Shown in pieces: positions 33,120 to 41,196 of a DNA stretch of 64,000 bases (the first letter of the stretch is position 1; each line of letters begins with the position of its first letter). This stretch comes from Alphaproteobacteria bacterium (GTDB lineage: Bacteria > Pseudomonadota > Alphaproteobacteria > Caulobacterales > Caulobacteraceae), in assembly GCA_018820665.1 (NCBI GenBank), contig JAHJNW010000116.1, positions 1 to 64,000 on the forward strand, read 5' to 3'. The position numbers and the translations under genes are program-made. The notes beneath the pieces were generated by a model, which worked only from the letters and a program-made list of their open reading frames with translations, was not told where the DNA came from and searched no databases.

Positions 33120-34472
33120 ATGCGCCCGTTCGCGTTCCTGTCCGCGCTGCTTTCGCCAGCCTCCCGCCGGACGGTTCCGCATGACCACGACGCGCGGCTC
33201 GCCCATATGGCCCTGCACGATCAGGAAACCGGGCTGGGCAACCGGCTGTCGCTGGAACGGCTCGCCGCCGCGGGGTCTCCCGCCTACGTCATTCTGTTCG
33301 GGGTCGACCGCTTCGAGGTGCTGCGCAACGCCATCGGCTACGACTCCATGGCCAGCCTTCTCACCACGCTCGGAAACCGGCTGTCCGGCCTGACCGCCCA
33401 CGCCGCCGTCGCCCGGGTCGGCGCCGGCGTCCTCGGCCTCGTCCTCCATGCCGATGACGATGACGAGGCGGTCCGCATGGCCGCCCGTATCTGCGAGGCC
33501 GCCCAGGCCCCGGTGATTCTGAATGGCGCCCCGGTCGACATCGCCCTGACGGCGGGCGTCGCCCGCACCGGCGCGATCAACCGCGGCGTCGGTTCCGCCC
33601 TCGACCGCGCCGCCATCGCCGTCGATCAGGCCCGCGCCGTCCATCGCCGGGCCGGTCTCTTCGACGCCGTGCGCTACGGCGACCCCGCTGGTAATCTGTC
33701 GTTGATCAGTGAACTGATGGCCGCCCTCGACAACGGCGAGTTCTCGCTGAACTACCAGCCGAAATATGATTTCCGCGCCGAGGGCGTGACGGCGGTCGAG
33801 GCGCTCGCCCGCTGGACCCATCCGCGGCGCGGCTGCGTCTCGCCCGAGCTGTTCGTGGCCATGGCCGAGGAAACCGGCCACATCCGCCCGCTGACCGAAT
33901 GGGTCATCCATCAGGCGATCCGCGATCAGGCTCATCTTCGCCGCGCCGGCCACGACCTGATGATGTCGGTCAACATCTCCGGCCGCCTGCTGTCCGACGA
34001 GAGCTTCGCCGATTTCGCCCTCGCCGCCGTCGAGGCTTCCGGGGCGCGTCTGTGCTTCGAAATCACCGAGACCGCCGTGGTCGGCAATCCCGAGATGGCC
34101 CTGCGCATCCTCGACCGCTTCGCCGACGCAGGCGTGTCCGTGTCGCTGGATGATTACGGCTCGGGCCTGTCGTCCCTGACCTATCTGAAACAGATCCGCG
34201 CCGACGAGCTCAAGATCGACAAGAGCTTCATCCTCGGCCTCGACGACTCGGCCCGCGACGCCCTGCTGGTCAAGTCGACCATCGACCTCGCCCACGGCCT
34301 CGGCATGAAGGTCACCGCTGAGGGGGTCGAGACCCCGACCGCCCTGGCCCTGCTGCGCGGCATGGGCTGCGACATGGCCCAAGGCTATCTGATCGGCCGC
34401 CCGGTCTCCTTCGCCGCCCTGATCGAACGGCTCGACGGCCCGGCGCGCAAGGCCGCGACCGTCGCCGCCTGA
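33120..34472 (+). CDS. GGDEF(degenerate)-EAL protein, c-di-GMP phosphodiesterase
   Basis: The 450-residue soluble protein has an N-terminal GGDEF-like domain (about 25-180) with signature RVGAGVLGLVL, so the GGDEF active site is lost. The C-terminal EAL domain (about 195-440) keeps its motifs: AVEALARW, SVNISGRLL, CFEITETAV, LDDYGSGLSS, LKIDKSFI, AEGVETP and QGYLIGRP. It should hydrolyse c-di-GMP, perhaps with GTP or c-di-GMP binding by the degenerate domain. No TM or sensory domain precedes it. It lies 83 nt after the reductase gene and is probably separately expressed. Confidence 0.93.
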   Translation: MRPFAFLSALLSPASRRTVPHDHDARLAHMALHDQETGLGNRLSLERLAAAGSPAYVILFGVDRFEVLRNAIGYDSMASLLTTLGNRLSGLTAHAAVARVGAGVLGLVLHADDDDEAVRMAARICEAAQAPVILNGAPVDIALTAGVARTGAINRGVGSALDRAAIAVDQARAVHRRAGLFDAVRYGDPAGNLSLISELMAALDNGEFSLNYQPKYDFRAEGVTAVEALARWTHPRRGCVSPELFVAMAEETGHIRPLTEWVIHQAIRDQAHLRRAGHDLMMSVNISGRLLSDESFADFALAAVEASGARLCFEITETAVVGNPEMALRILDRFADAGVSVSLDDYGSGLSSLTYLKQIRADELKIDKSFILGLDDSARDALLVKSTIDLAHGLGMKVTAEGVETPTALALLRGMGCDMAQGYLIGRPVSFAALIERLDGPARKAATVAA

Positions 34473-34479
34473 CACCGGT

Positions 34480-35688
34480 TCACCCCGCCGCCACCGCCTT
34501 CATCGACACCGCCGAATCCGCCAGCCGCACCGGGTCGACCGGCGTCGCCCGACCGATCATCTGCCGCCCGGCCATGAACTCCGCGGGAGCGTTGACCGCC
34601 TCGACGCAGACGATCCGGTCCCCGGCCAGATGGAAGACGGCGAAGGCCGCCGTCGCCGGATCGCCGCGCAACACCTGACGATCGGCCCCCTCGGGCAGGC
34701 CGGCGATCTGCAGCTTGACGTCATACTGGTCCGACCAGAACCAAGGCGCCTCCGGCGTCGGCGCCGGCCGGCCGACGATGGCCGAAGCCGCCTGTTTGGC
34801 CTGCTCCAGAGCGTTGGGGACGCTCTCCAGCCGATGCATCCGCCCGCCGTGCACCGGGATGGGCCGCCAGCTCACGTCGCCGATGGCCCAGATCGCCGGA
34901 TCCGAGGTTCGCGCCGCCTCGTCGACGACGATGCCATTTTGACAGGCCAGCCCGGCCGTCGCCGCCAGCTGGTCGCAGGCCGCCGCGCCGACGCCGACGA
35001 GAATGGCGTCGGCCTCGACCAGCCTTCCGTCCGCCAGCCGTACGCCGTCCGCCTCGAACGCGGTCACCTCGGCCGAGGTCAGCACCTCGACGCCATGCTC
35101 GCGATGATAGCGGGTGAAGAAGTCGGACAGGGTCTGCGACGCCACCCGCGCCAGAACCCGGTCCATCCGTTCGATGACCACCGCCTCCGCGCCCAGCGCC
35201 CGCGCCGAGGCCGCCGCCTCCAGCCCGACATAGCCGCCGCCGACCACCGCCAGCCGCTTGCCGGGCCCCAGCGCCGCCTTCAGCTTCTCCGCATCCGCCA
35301 GCGTCCGCAACTCCAGCAGGTCCGGCCGGTCCGCCCCCGGGATGGCCAGCTTCCGCGCCGTCGATCCGGTCGCCAGGATCAGCGCATCGTAGGGCTCGAG
35401 CGTCCCGTCGGCGAAGGTCACCGCCTTGCCGGCCGCGTCGATCGCCGTCGCCGTCACGCCGAGCCGCAGCTCGATGCCGTGTTCAGCGTAGAATTCCTCC
35501 GGGCGCAGCAGCAGCGCCTCCAGATCGGCCTCGCCCTTCAGCCACGCCTTGGACAACGGCGGCCGCTGGTACGGCGGGGCCGCCTCCTCCCCCGCCAGAA
35601 CGATCGGGCCCTCATGCCCGTACTGCCTGAGCAGGGCCGCGGCCGTCCCCCCCGCATGTCCCGCGCCGATGATCAGAACCTTGGTCAT
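34480..35688 (-). CDS. Ferredoxin/rhodocoxin reductase-like FAD oxidoreductase
   Basis: The 402-residue flavoprotein has an N-terminal FAD motif VLIIGAGHAGGTAA, a YDALILATGSTAR segment (about 105), an NAD-binding LAVVGGGYVGLEAAA (about 150-164), and an IWAIGDVS FAD segment (about 270). The reductase C-terminal domain has APWFWSDQYDVKLQIAG (about 320). This layout matches reductases feeding [2Fe-2S] ferredoxins or P450 systems. No ferredoxin or P450 is adjacent. The left heptad array begins 14 bp upstream of its ATG. Confidence 0.92.
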   Translation of the reverse strand: MTKVLIIGAGHAGGTAAALLRQYGHEGPIVLAGEEAAPPYQRPPLSKAWLKGEADLEALLLRPEEFYAEHGIELRLGVTATAIDAAGKAVTFADGTLEPYDALILATGSTARKLAIPGADRPDLLELRTLADAEKLKAALGPGKRLAVVGGGYVGLEAAASARALGAEAVVIERMDRVLARVASQTLSDFFTRYHREHGVEVLTSAEVTAFEADGVRLADGRLVEADAILVGVGAAACDQLAATAGLACQNGIVVDEAARTSDPAIWAIGDVSWRPIPVHGGRMHRLESVPNALEQAKQAASAIVGRPAPTPEAPWFWSDQYDVKLQIAGLPEGADRQVLRGDPATAAFAVFHLAGDRIVCVEAVNAPAEFMAGRQMIGRATPVDPVRLADSAVSMKAVAAG

Positions 35689-35701
35689 GAGGGTGAGATA
35701 G

Positions 35702-35764
35702 AGGGGACGGAGCCAAGGGGCTAGGGGCGAGGCAGCAGGCAGCAGGCAGCAGGCAGCAGGAGCG
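35702..35764. repeat. Left heptanucleotide arm upstream of the reductase gene
   Basis: Nine 7-bp units in phase: AGGGGAC, GGAGCCA, AGGGGCT, AGGGGCG, four copies of AGGCAGC, and AGGAGCG. They begin 14 bp upstream of the minus-strand reductase start. The AGGCAGC units are exactly complementary to the GCTGCCT units of the right arm, forming a perfect 21-bp inverted repeat with an intervening gap of about 70 bp. Confidence 0.85.
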
Positions 35765-35821
35765 ACGGAGTTCGTAATGGCGAGGTCGGCCCGCCAGTGA
35801 TCCTCTCCTCACCCGCGGGTC

Positions 35822-35856
35822 TCTCCCCGCTGCCTGCTGCCTGCTGCCTGACCCCC
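35822..35856. repeat. Right heptanucleotide arm upstream of yerC
   Basis: Five 7-bp units in phase: TCTCCCC, three copies of GCTGCCT, and GACCCCC, ending 37 bp before the yerC start. It is the inverted partner of the arm at 35702-35764. The same unit also occurs in the array at 15549-15625. Confidence 0.85.
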
Positions 35857-35869
35857 TTGACCGTTCCAC

Positions 35870-35889
35870 CGTTACAGCATAGTGTAACG
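35870..35889 (+). promoter_or_regulatory. CGTTACA-N6-TGTAACG palindrome before yerC
   Basis: A perfect palindrome with 7-bp arms and 6-bp spacer (20 bp in total) sits 4 bp before the yerC ATG, between the right heptad arm and the gene. Its size suits a dimeric helix-turn-helix protein, and its position would block promoter clearance or ribosome access. YerC, a TrpR-fold protein, is the obvious candidate ligand. This is inferred from position and symmetry only. Confidence 0.5.
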
Positions 35890-35893
35890 CGCC

Positions 35894-36205
35894 ATGACCG
35901 ACACCCTTCCACCCAACGCCGCCGCGGCGGTGCGCAGCCGCGTCGCCCTCTACGACGCCCTGCTGTCGCTGAAGACGCGTCAGGAGGTCGACGCCTTCCT
36001 CGCCGACCTCTGCACCCCGGCGGAGCTTCGCGCGTTCGCCGAGCGCTGGGAGGTGGCCCGCCTGCTCGACGCCGGCGGCAAGTCCTATCGCGAAATCGCC
36101 GCCGAGGCCCAGGCCAGCCCGACCACGGTCGTGCGGGTCGCCCGGTTCCTCAAGGAGATGCCCCATCAGGGCTATCGCCTCGTCCTCGACCGCATCAAGA
36201 GCTGA
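35894..36205 (+). CDS. yerC: YerC/YecD family TrpR-related protein
   Basis: The 103-residue protein with the TrpR-like helix-turn-helix fold: LYDALLSLKTRQEVDAFLADLCTPAELRAFAERWEVARLL followed by the recognition region GKSYREIAAEAQASPTTVVRVARFL. Proteins of this family are found next to histidine or other biosynthetic genes and are presumed regulators; no ligand is established here. It is the first gene of the his operon, 8 nt before hisG. Operator candidate: the palindrome at 35870-35889. Confidence 0.88.
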   Translation: MTDTLPPNAAAAVRSRVALYDALLSLKTRQEVDAFLADLCTPAELRAFAERWEVARLLDAGGKSYREIAAEAQASPTTVVRVARFLKEMPHQGYRLVLDRIKS

Positions 36206-36213
36206 GTGAAACC

Positions 36214-37095
36214 ATGAGTACCGTCCAGGGCCGGCTGCGCATCGCCGTCCAGAAATCCGGCCGTCTGTCCGACCGCAGCCTCGACCTCGTCCGCGACGCC
36301 GGCCTGCGCGTGGTCAAGGGCAACAACGACCTGCTGTACCGGGTCGAGAACTATCCGATCGACCTGCTGCGGGTGCGCGACGACGACATCCCGACCTTCG
36401 TCGCCGACGGCGTCTGCGACCTCGGCATCGTCGGCGAGAATGTGCTCGAGGAGGCCCGCAACGGCGGCCCGGTGGCCGAGGTCATCATGCCGCTCGGCTT
36501 CGGCCGCTGCACCCTGAAGATCGCCGTCCCGCCGACCCTCGCCTACGACGGCCCGGCCTCGCTGGAAGGCCTGCGCGTCGCCACCTCCTATCCGAAGATC
36601 CTGCGCCGCTGGCTGGACGAGCGGAACATCGGCGCCGACATCGTCACCATGCGCGGCGCCGTCGAGGTGGCGCCCCGGCTGAAGCTGGCCTCGGCCATCT
36701 GCGATCTGGTCTCCACCGGCGCCACGCTCGAGGCCAACGGCCTCGATGCGCGCGAGACGGTGCTGGAAAGCCAGGCCGTGCTGATCAAGTCGCCGGTCGC
36801 GCCCGAGCCCGCCCTGCAGCACCTGCTCGACAGCATCATCGAGCGCATGTCGGGCGTCGTCTCCTCTCAGGGGGCCAAATACGTCCTGCTCAATGCCCCG
36901 CGTTCGGCGTTGGACAAGATCACCGCCATCCTGCCGGGCGCCGGCTCGCCCACCGTCATGCCCCTCTCCGGCCGCGACGACGCCGTGGCCGTCCACGCCG
37001 TCTGCCAGGAGGCCGTCTTCTGGGAGACGCTGGAGAAGCTCAAGGCCGCGGGGGCTTCGGCCATTCTCGTCCTGCCGATCGAGAAGATGATGTGA
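36214..37095 (+). CDS. hisG: ATP phosphoribosyltransferase (long form)
   Basis: First committed step of histidine synthesis: ATP plus PRPP to phosphoribosyl-ATP. The 293-residue length and the C-terminal about 75-residue ACT-like domain (LDKITAILPGAGSPTVMPLSGRDD) identify the long, histidine-inhibited form that needs no HisZ. Catalytic-domain motifs are IAVQKSGRLSDRSLDL at the N-terminus, GVCDLGIVGENVL (about 70) and DLVSTGATLEANGL (about 170), the PRPP loop. The start is ATG at 36214. Confidence 0.96.
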   Translation: MSTVQGRLRIAVQKSGRLSDRSLDLVRDAGLRVVKGNNDLLYRVENYPIDLLRVRDDDIPTFVADGVCDLGIVGENVLEEARNGGPVAEVIMPLGFGRCTLKIAVPPTLAYDGPASLEGLRVATSYPKILRRWLDERNIGADIVTMRGAVEVAPRLKLASAICDLVSTGATLEANGLDARETVLESQAVLIKSPVAPEPALQHLLDSIIERMSGVVSSQGAKYVLLNAPRSALDKITAILPGAGSPTVMPLSGRDDAVAVHAVCQEAVFWETLEKLKAAGASAILVLPIEKMM

Positions 37096-38399
37096 TGCGG
37101 CTGATCGACTGGTCCTCCATCGACGCACCCGGCCGCCTCGCCGCCCTCGCCCGCCCCGCCAGCCGGGGCGAGACCCGGGTCAGCGACATCGTGCGCGACA
37201 TCTTCTACGACGTTCAGGCGCGCGGCGGCGCCGCCGTCGCCGACTGGAGCCTGAAGTTCGACGGCTTCGCCCCCCGACGCATCGCCATCACGCCCGAGGC
37301 CGTCGACGCCGCCCGCGACACCCTGCCGCCGACCGCCACCCGCTCGCTGCGCATCGCCGCCGAGAACGTGCGCGTCTTCCATCAGGCCACCCGCCCCGAG
37401 GACACCCCCTTCTTCGAGACGACCCCGGGCGTTCGCTCCCGCCTCGTCTGGCGGCCCATCGGCGCGGCGGGGATCTATGTGCCCGGCGGCACCGCGCCGC
37501 TGTTCTCCTCCCTGCTGATGCAGGCCATCCCGGCCCAGGTCGCCGGGGTGCGCGAGCGCGTCGTGGTCACCCCGCCGGCGAAGGACGGCGGCGTCCACCC
37601 GGCGATGATCTACGCCGCCGCCGAGGCCGGTCTCGACGCCATCTGGCTGATCGGCGGGGCCCAGGCCATCGCCGCCCTGACCTTCGGCGCCGTGCTCGAC
37701 GACGGCGAGATCCCGTCCTGCGACAAGCTGTTCGGCCCGGGCAACGCCTTCGTCGCCGAGGCCAAGAAACAGGCGTCCGCCCGGCCGCGCGGTCCCGCCG
37801 TCGACATGCCGGCCGGCCCGTCCGAACTGCTGGTCATCGCCGATCGCGACGCCGACCCGGAAATCGCAGCCGCCGACCTGCTCAGCCAGGCCGAACACGA
37901 CGCCGACGCCCAGGTCATCCTCGTCTCCGAGAGCCGCGCCAACATCGATGCCATCCTCGCCGAGGTCGAGCGCCAGCTTCAGTCCCTGCCGCGCGCCGAC
38001 ATCGCCCGCGCCTCCCTCGCCGAGGGGCGCGCCATCCGCGTCCGTGACATGACCGAGGCCTGCGAGGTCGCCAATCTCTACGGCCCCGAACACCTCGCCC
38101 TGCAGACGGTGGACCCCGACGCCATGGTCGAGCGCATCACCGCCGCCGGCGCGGTCTTCGTCGGGGCGTACGCCGCCGAGACCCTCGGCGACTACGCCGC
38201 CGGCCCCAGCCACGTCCTGCCGACCGACGGCGCCGCCCGCACCATCGGCGGTATCACCACCGCCAGCTTCATGACCTCGATGTCGGTCCAGTCCGTCTCC
38301 GAAGCCGGGGCCCGGGAGCTCGCCCCCGTCGCTGCCCGCCTCGCCCGTCTCGAAGGCCTCGAGGCCCACGCCCGCGCCGCAGACCTGAGGGCCCGATGA
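37095..38399 (+). CDS. hisD: Histidinol dehydrogenase
   Basis: Zinc enzyme catalysing the last two oxidations from histidinol to histidine. The 434 residues show PIGAAGIYVPGGTAPLFSSLLMQAIPA (about 115-140), GPGNAFVAEAKKQ (about 215), VDMPAGPSELLVIAD with QAEHDADAQ (about 235-275, zinc ligands Gln and His), and PEHLALQT (about 335). The ATG at 37095 shares one base with the hisG stop; a GTG one codon earlier is also possible. The stop overlaps the next start (ATGA). Confidence 0.96.
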   Translation: MRLIDWSSIDAPGRLAALARPASRGETRVSDIVRDIFYDVQARGGAAVADWSLKFDGFAPRRIAITPEAVDAARDTLPPTATRSLRIAAENVRVFHQATRPEDTPFFETTPGVRSRLVWRPIGAAGIYVPGGTAPLFSSLLMQAIPAQVAGVRERVVVTPPAKDGGVHPAMIYAAAEAGLDAIWLIGGAQAIAALTFGAVLDDGEIPSCDKLFGPGNAFVAEAKKQASARPRGPAVDMPAGPSELLVIADRDADPEIAAADLLSQAEHDADAQVILVSESRANIDAILAEVERQLQSLPRADIARASLAEGRAIRVRDMTEACEVANLYGPEHLALQTVDPDAMVERITAAGAVFVGAYAAETLGDYAAGPSHVLPTDGAARTIGGITTASFMTSMSVQSVSEAGARELAPVAARLARLEGLEAHARAADLRAR

Positions 38400-39835
38400 T
38401 CACCAACCTGCCCGCCCCCTTCGCCCCGCTGGTTTCCGGCGGCGACGGCCTCGACCGCTATCCGGCCGAGCCCCGCGCCCTCGCCGCCCGCATGGCCGAG
38501 ATCTATGGCGTCCCCGCCGACCGCGTCCTGCCGGTGCGCGGCCTGACCCACGGGCTGGAGCTGGTCTTCCGCCTCGCCGCCCGCGACGGACAGGCGGTCC
38601 AGGCCCCGGACGCCGAGCCGTACAACACCCTCGCCGCCCTCTACGCCCGGCCCGCCGCCGACGCCGACCCCGGCGCCGTGATCCTGCGCGCCCTCGGCTC
38701 CCCCGAGGCGGTCGCCGAGATGGCCGCCCGCGTCGCCCCCGCCCTGCTGGTCATCGACGAGGGACTGGCCGAGTTCGCCGACGCCCCCTCCGCCGTCACC
38801 GTCATCGACGCCCACGCCAATCTCGTCGTGCTGCGAAGCCTGTCCCTGGCCCACGGCCTCGCCGGGGCCCGCGTCGGCGCCGCCCTGGCCCAGGCCGAAA
38901 CCCTCGCCCGGCTCGCCGCGGTGATGGAGCCCTACGCCCTGCCCGAAGTCTCGATCCGCCTCGCCCTGCAGGCGCTCGACCCCTCGCGCATGATGGAGAC
39001 CGGCCAGCGCATCGCCCGCGTCCGCGCCGAGCGCGAGCGGCTGGTCAAGGCCCTGTCCCGCGCCATGGTCGTCGAGCCCGGCTTCGGCCCCGTCATCATG
39101 GCCCGCCCGTCCGATCCCGACGCCGTCCTCGTCGACCTGACCCGCTTCGGCGTCGCCGCCGAACGCGCCGGCGAGCGCCTGCGCCTGCCGGTCTCCGCCA
39201 AGGCCGAGGTCAACGACCGCCTGCTTGCCGCCCTCGACCTCGCCCCGGCGCCGGCCCGGCCGCACCGCACCGGCGAGGCCGTCCGCGACACCAAGGAGAC
39301 CCGCATCGTCTGCGCCGTCGATCTCGACGCGACCGGCCCGATCGCCATCCACACCGGCGTCGGCTTCTTCGACCACATGCTGGAGCAGATCGCCGCCCAC
39401 GGCGGCTTCTCCCTGCGCATGTCGTGCGAGGGCGACCTGCACACCGATCCGCACCACACCATCGAGGACTCGGCAATCGCCCTCGGCCAGGCCCTGAAAC
39501 AGGCGCTGGGCGAGCGTCGCGGCATCGCCCGCTACGGCTTCGTCCTGCCCATGGACGAGGCCAACGCCAGCGTGTCCATCGACCTGTCCGGCCGACCCTA
39601 TCCGGTGTTCGAGGGGACCTTCGACACCCCCTTCATCGGCGAGTACCGCACCGATCTGACCGCCCACGTCTTCCGCTCGCTGGCCGAACACCTCGGCGCG
39701 GCCATCCACGTCTCGGTCACCGGCGACGACGACCACCACAAGACCGAGGCCGTCTACAAGGCCTTCGGCCGCGCCCTGCGCCAGGCCATCCGCGTCGAGG
39801 GCGACGCGGTCCCCAGCACCAAGGGGGTGTTGTGA
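38396..39835 (+). CDS. hisB: HisC-like (degenerate) / HisB fusion protein
   Basis: One uninterrupted 479-residue frame. Residues about 290-479 are a complete imidazoleglycerol-phosphate dehydratase: GVGFFDHMLEQIA, DPHHTIEDSAIALGQAL and DDDHHKTEAVYKAFGRAL supply the Mn ligands. Residues 1-288 resemble a shortened histidinol-phosphate aminotransferase (RYPAEPRAL...RMAEIYGVPADRVLPVRG; LLVIDEGLAEFA; SLSLAHGLAGARVG). However, the PLP lysine expected in S-K-A is Leu151, NPNNPTG is missing, and DEAY reads DEGL. The N-terminal half is therefore probably not an aminotransferase any more. It overlaps hisD and hisH by 4 nt each. HisB activity is confident; the role of the first half is unknown. Confidence 0.93.
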   Translation: MITNLPAPFAPLVSGGDGLDRYPAEPRALAARMAEIYGVPADRVLPVRGLTHGLELVFRLAARDGQAVQAPDAEPYNTLAALYARPAADADPGAVILRALGSPEAVAEMAARVAPALLVIDEGLAEFADAPSAVTVIDAHANLVVLRSLSLAHGLAGARVGAALAQAETLARLAAVMEPYALPEVSIRLALQALDPSRMMETGQRIARVRAERERLVKALSRAMVVEPGFGPVIMARPSDPDAVLVDLTRFGVAAERAGERLRLPVSAKAEVNDRLLAALDLAPAPARPHRTGEAVRDTKETRIVCAVDLDATGPIAIHTGVGFFDHMLEQIAAHGGFSLRMSCEGDLHTDPHHTIEDSAIALGQALKQALGERRGIARYGFVLPMDEANASVSIDLSGRPYPVFEGTFDTPFIGEYRTDLTAHVFRSLAEHLGAAIHVSVTGDDDHHKTEAVYKAFGRALRQAIRVEGDAVPSTKGVL

Positions 39836-40434
39836 CCACCGTCACCGTCCTCTCCTACGGCGCCGGCAATGTCGCCTCGGTCCGGTTCGCGCTGGAGCGG
39901 CTCGGCGCGACTGTCCGCCTGACCGCCGACCCGGCCGAGCTCGCCGCGGCCGAACGCCTGATCCTGCCCGGCGTCGGCGCCGCCGGCTACGCCATGGCGC
40001 GGCTGGCCGAACTGGGTCTGGTCGAGCCGATCCGCGCCTTCCCCCGCCCCCTGCTCGGCGTCTGCCTCGGCCAGCAGTTGCTGTTCGACGCCAGTGACGA
40101 GGGCGGCGGCACGCCCCTGCTCGGCCTGATCCCCGGCCGCGTCGGCCGCATCGAGCCCGCCCCCGACCGGCCGGTGCCGCACATGGGCTGGTCCCGCCTG
40201 TCGATCGTCCGTCCCGACCCCCTGCTGGAAGGGATCGACGAGGGCGCCTACGCCTATTTCGTGCACAGCTACGTCTGTCCCGACAGCGAGGCGACCCTCG
40301 CCCGCGCCGACTACGGCGGCCCGGTTCCGGCCGTGGTCCGCAACGGCCTGCGCTGGGGCTGCCAGTTCCATCCCGAGCGCTCGGCCGTCGCCGGCGCCCG
40401 CATCCTGCAAAACTTCCTGGAGCTGACGCCATGA
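39832..40434 (+). CDS. hisH: Imidazole glycerol phosphate synthase, glutaminase subunit
   Basis: The 200-residue class I glutamine amidotransferase supplies ammonia to HisF. Motifs are LSYGAGNVASVRFALERLG at the N-terminus, LPGVGAAGYAM (about 45), the nucleophile Cys78 in GVCLGQQLLF, and the His/Glu pair in QFHPERS (about 180). It has a GTG start at 39832, overlapping the HisB stop (GTGA). The stop overlaps hisA (ATGA). The catalytic triad is complete. Confidence 0.95.
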   Translation: MTTVTVLSYGAGNVASVRFALERLGATVRLTADPAELAAAERLILPGVGAAGYAMARLAELGLVEPIRAFPRPLLGVCLGQQLLFDASDEGGGTPLLGLIPGRVGRIEPAPDRPVPHMGWSRLSIVRPDPLLEGIDEGAYAYFVHSYVCPDSEATLARADYGGPVPAVVRNGLRWGCQFHPERSAVAGARILQNFLELTP

Positions 40435-41165
40435 TCGTCTACCCCGCCATCGACCTGCGCGGCGGCGTCTGCGTCCGGCTGATGCACGGCCGGTTCGACC
40501 AGGCCACCCTCTATGACGAGGATCCGGCCGCCCGACTCGCCGCCTTCGCCGCCGCCGGCGCCGCCTGGGCCCATATCGTCGACCTCGACGGGGCCGAGGC
40601 CGGCCGCGCCATGCAGCACGCCCTGATCGGCGAGCTGGCCCGTTCCGGCGACATCCTGATCCAGTCGGGCGGCGGCGTCCGATCCGACGACGACATCCGC
40701 GCCCTGCTCGCCGCCGGCGTCGCCCGCGTCGTGGTCGGCTCCCAGGCCGTGACCCGTCCCGAGGCGGTGGCCGGCTGGCTCGAACATTTCGGCCCCGACC
40801 GCCTGACCCTCGCCATCGACGTCCGCGCCGTCGGCGACCGCTGGGTGCCGGCCCTCAAGGGCTGGACCCAGGCCGCCGAGGTCGACCTGTGGGCCGCGCT
40901 CGACCGCTATCCGCCGGGAACCGCAAAACATCTGCTGGTCACCGACGTCGGCCGCGACGGGGCCCTGACCGGGCCCAATTTCGACCTTCTGACCGAAATC
41001 CGCCGCCGCCGTCCCGACCTCGAACTCCAGGCCTCGGGCGGGGTCGCCACGCTCGACGACCTGACCGGCGCCAGGGCCGTCGGCGCCGCCGGCGTCATCG
41101 TAGGCCGCGCCCTGTACGAACGCCGCTTCACCCTGCAGCAGGCGCTGGAGACGGCCAACCAATGA
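40431..41165 (+). CDS. hisA: Phosphoribosylformimino-AICAR-P isomerase
   Basis: TIM-barrel isomerase (Amadori rearrangement of ProFAR). The 244 residues show the half-barrel phosphate motifs typical of His[26 protein letters not shown] at the N-terminus with catalytic Asp8, [16 protein letters not shown] (about 80), and [17 protein letters not shown] (about 170) with the second catalytic Asp. [12 protein letters not shown] completes the C-terminal half. It starts on the hisH stop (ATGA) and is followed by a 31-nt gap before hisF. Confidence 0.96.
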   Translation: MIVYPAIDLRGGVCVRLMHGRFDQATLYDEDPAARLAAFAAAGAAWAHIVDLDGAEAGRAMQHALIGELARSGDILIQSGGGVRSDDDIRALLAAGVARVVVGSQAVTRPEAVAGWLEHFGPDRLTLAIDVRAVGDRWVPALKGWTQAAEVDLWAALDRYPPGTAKHLLVTDVGRDGALTGPNFDLLTEIRRRRPDLELQASGGVATLDDLTGARAVGAAGVIVGRALYERRFTLQQALETANQ

Positions 41166-41196
41166 CCGGCCAGTTTTCCAGCAAGAGGGCGGTCAG

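Noticed and set aside
35702-35856. Heptad arrays as a CRISPR array
   Set aside because: Units are 7 bp, contiguous and without spacers, unlike CRISPR repeats; no cas genes are present.
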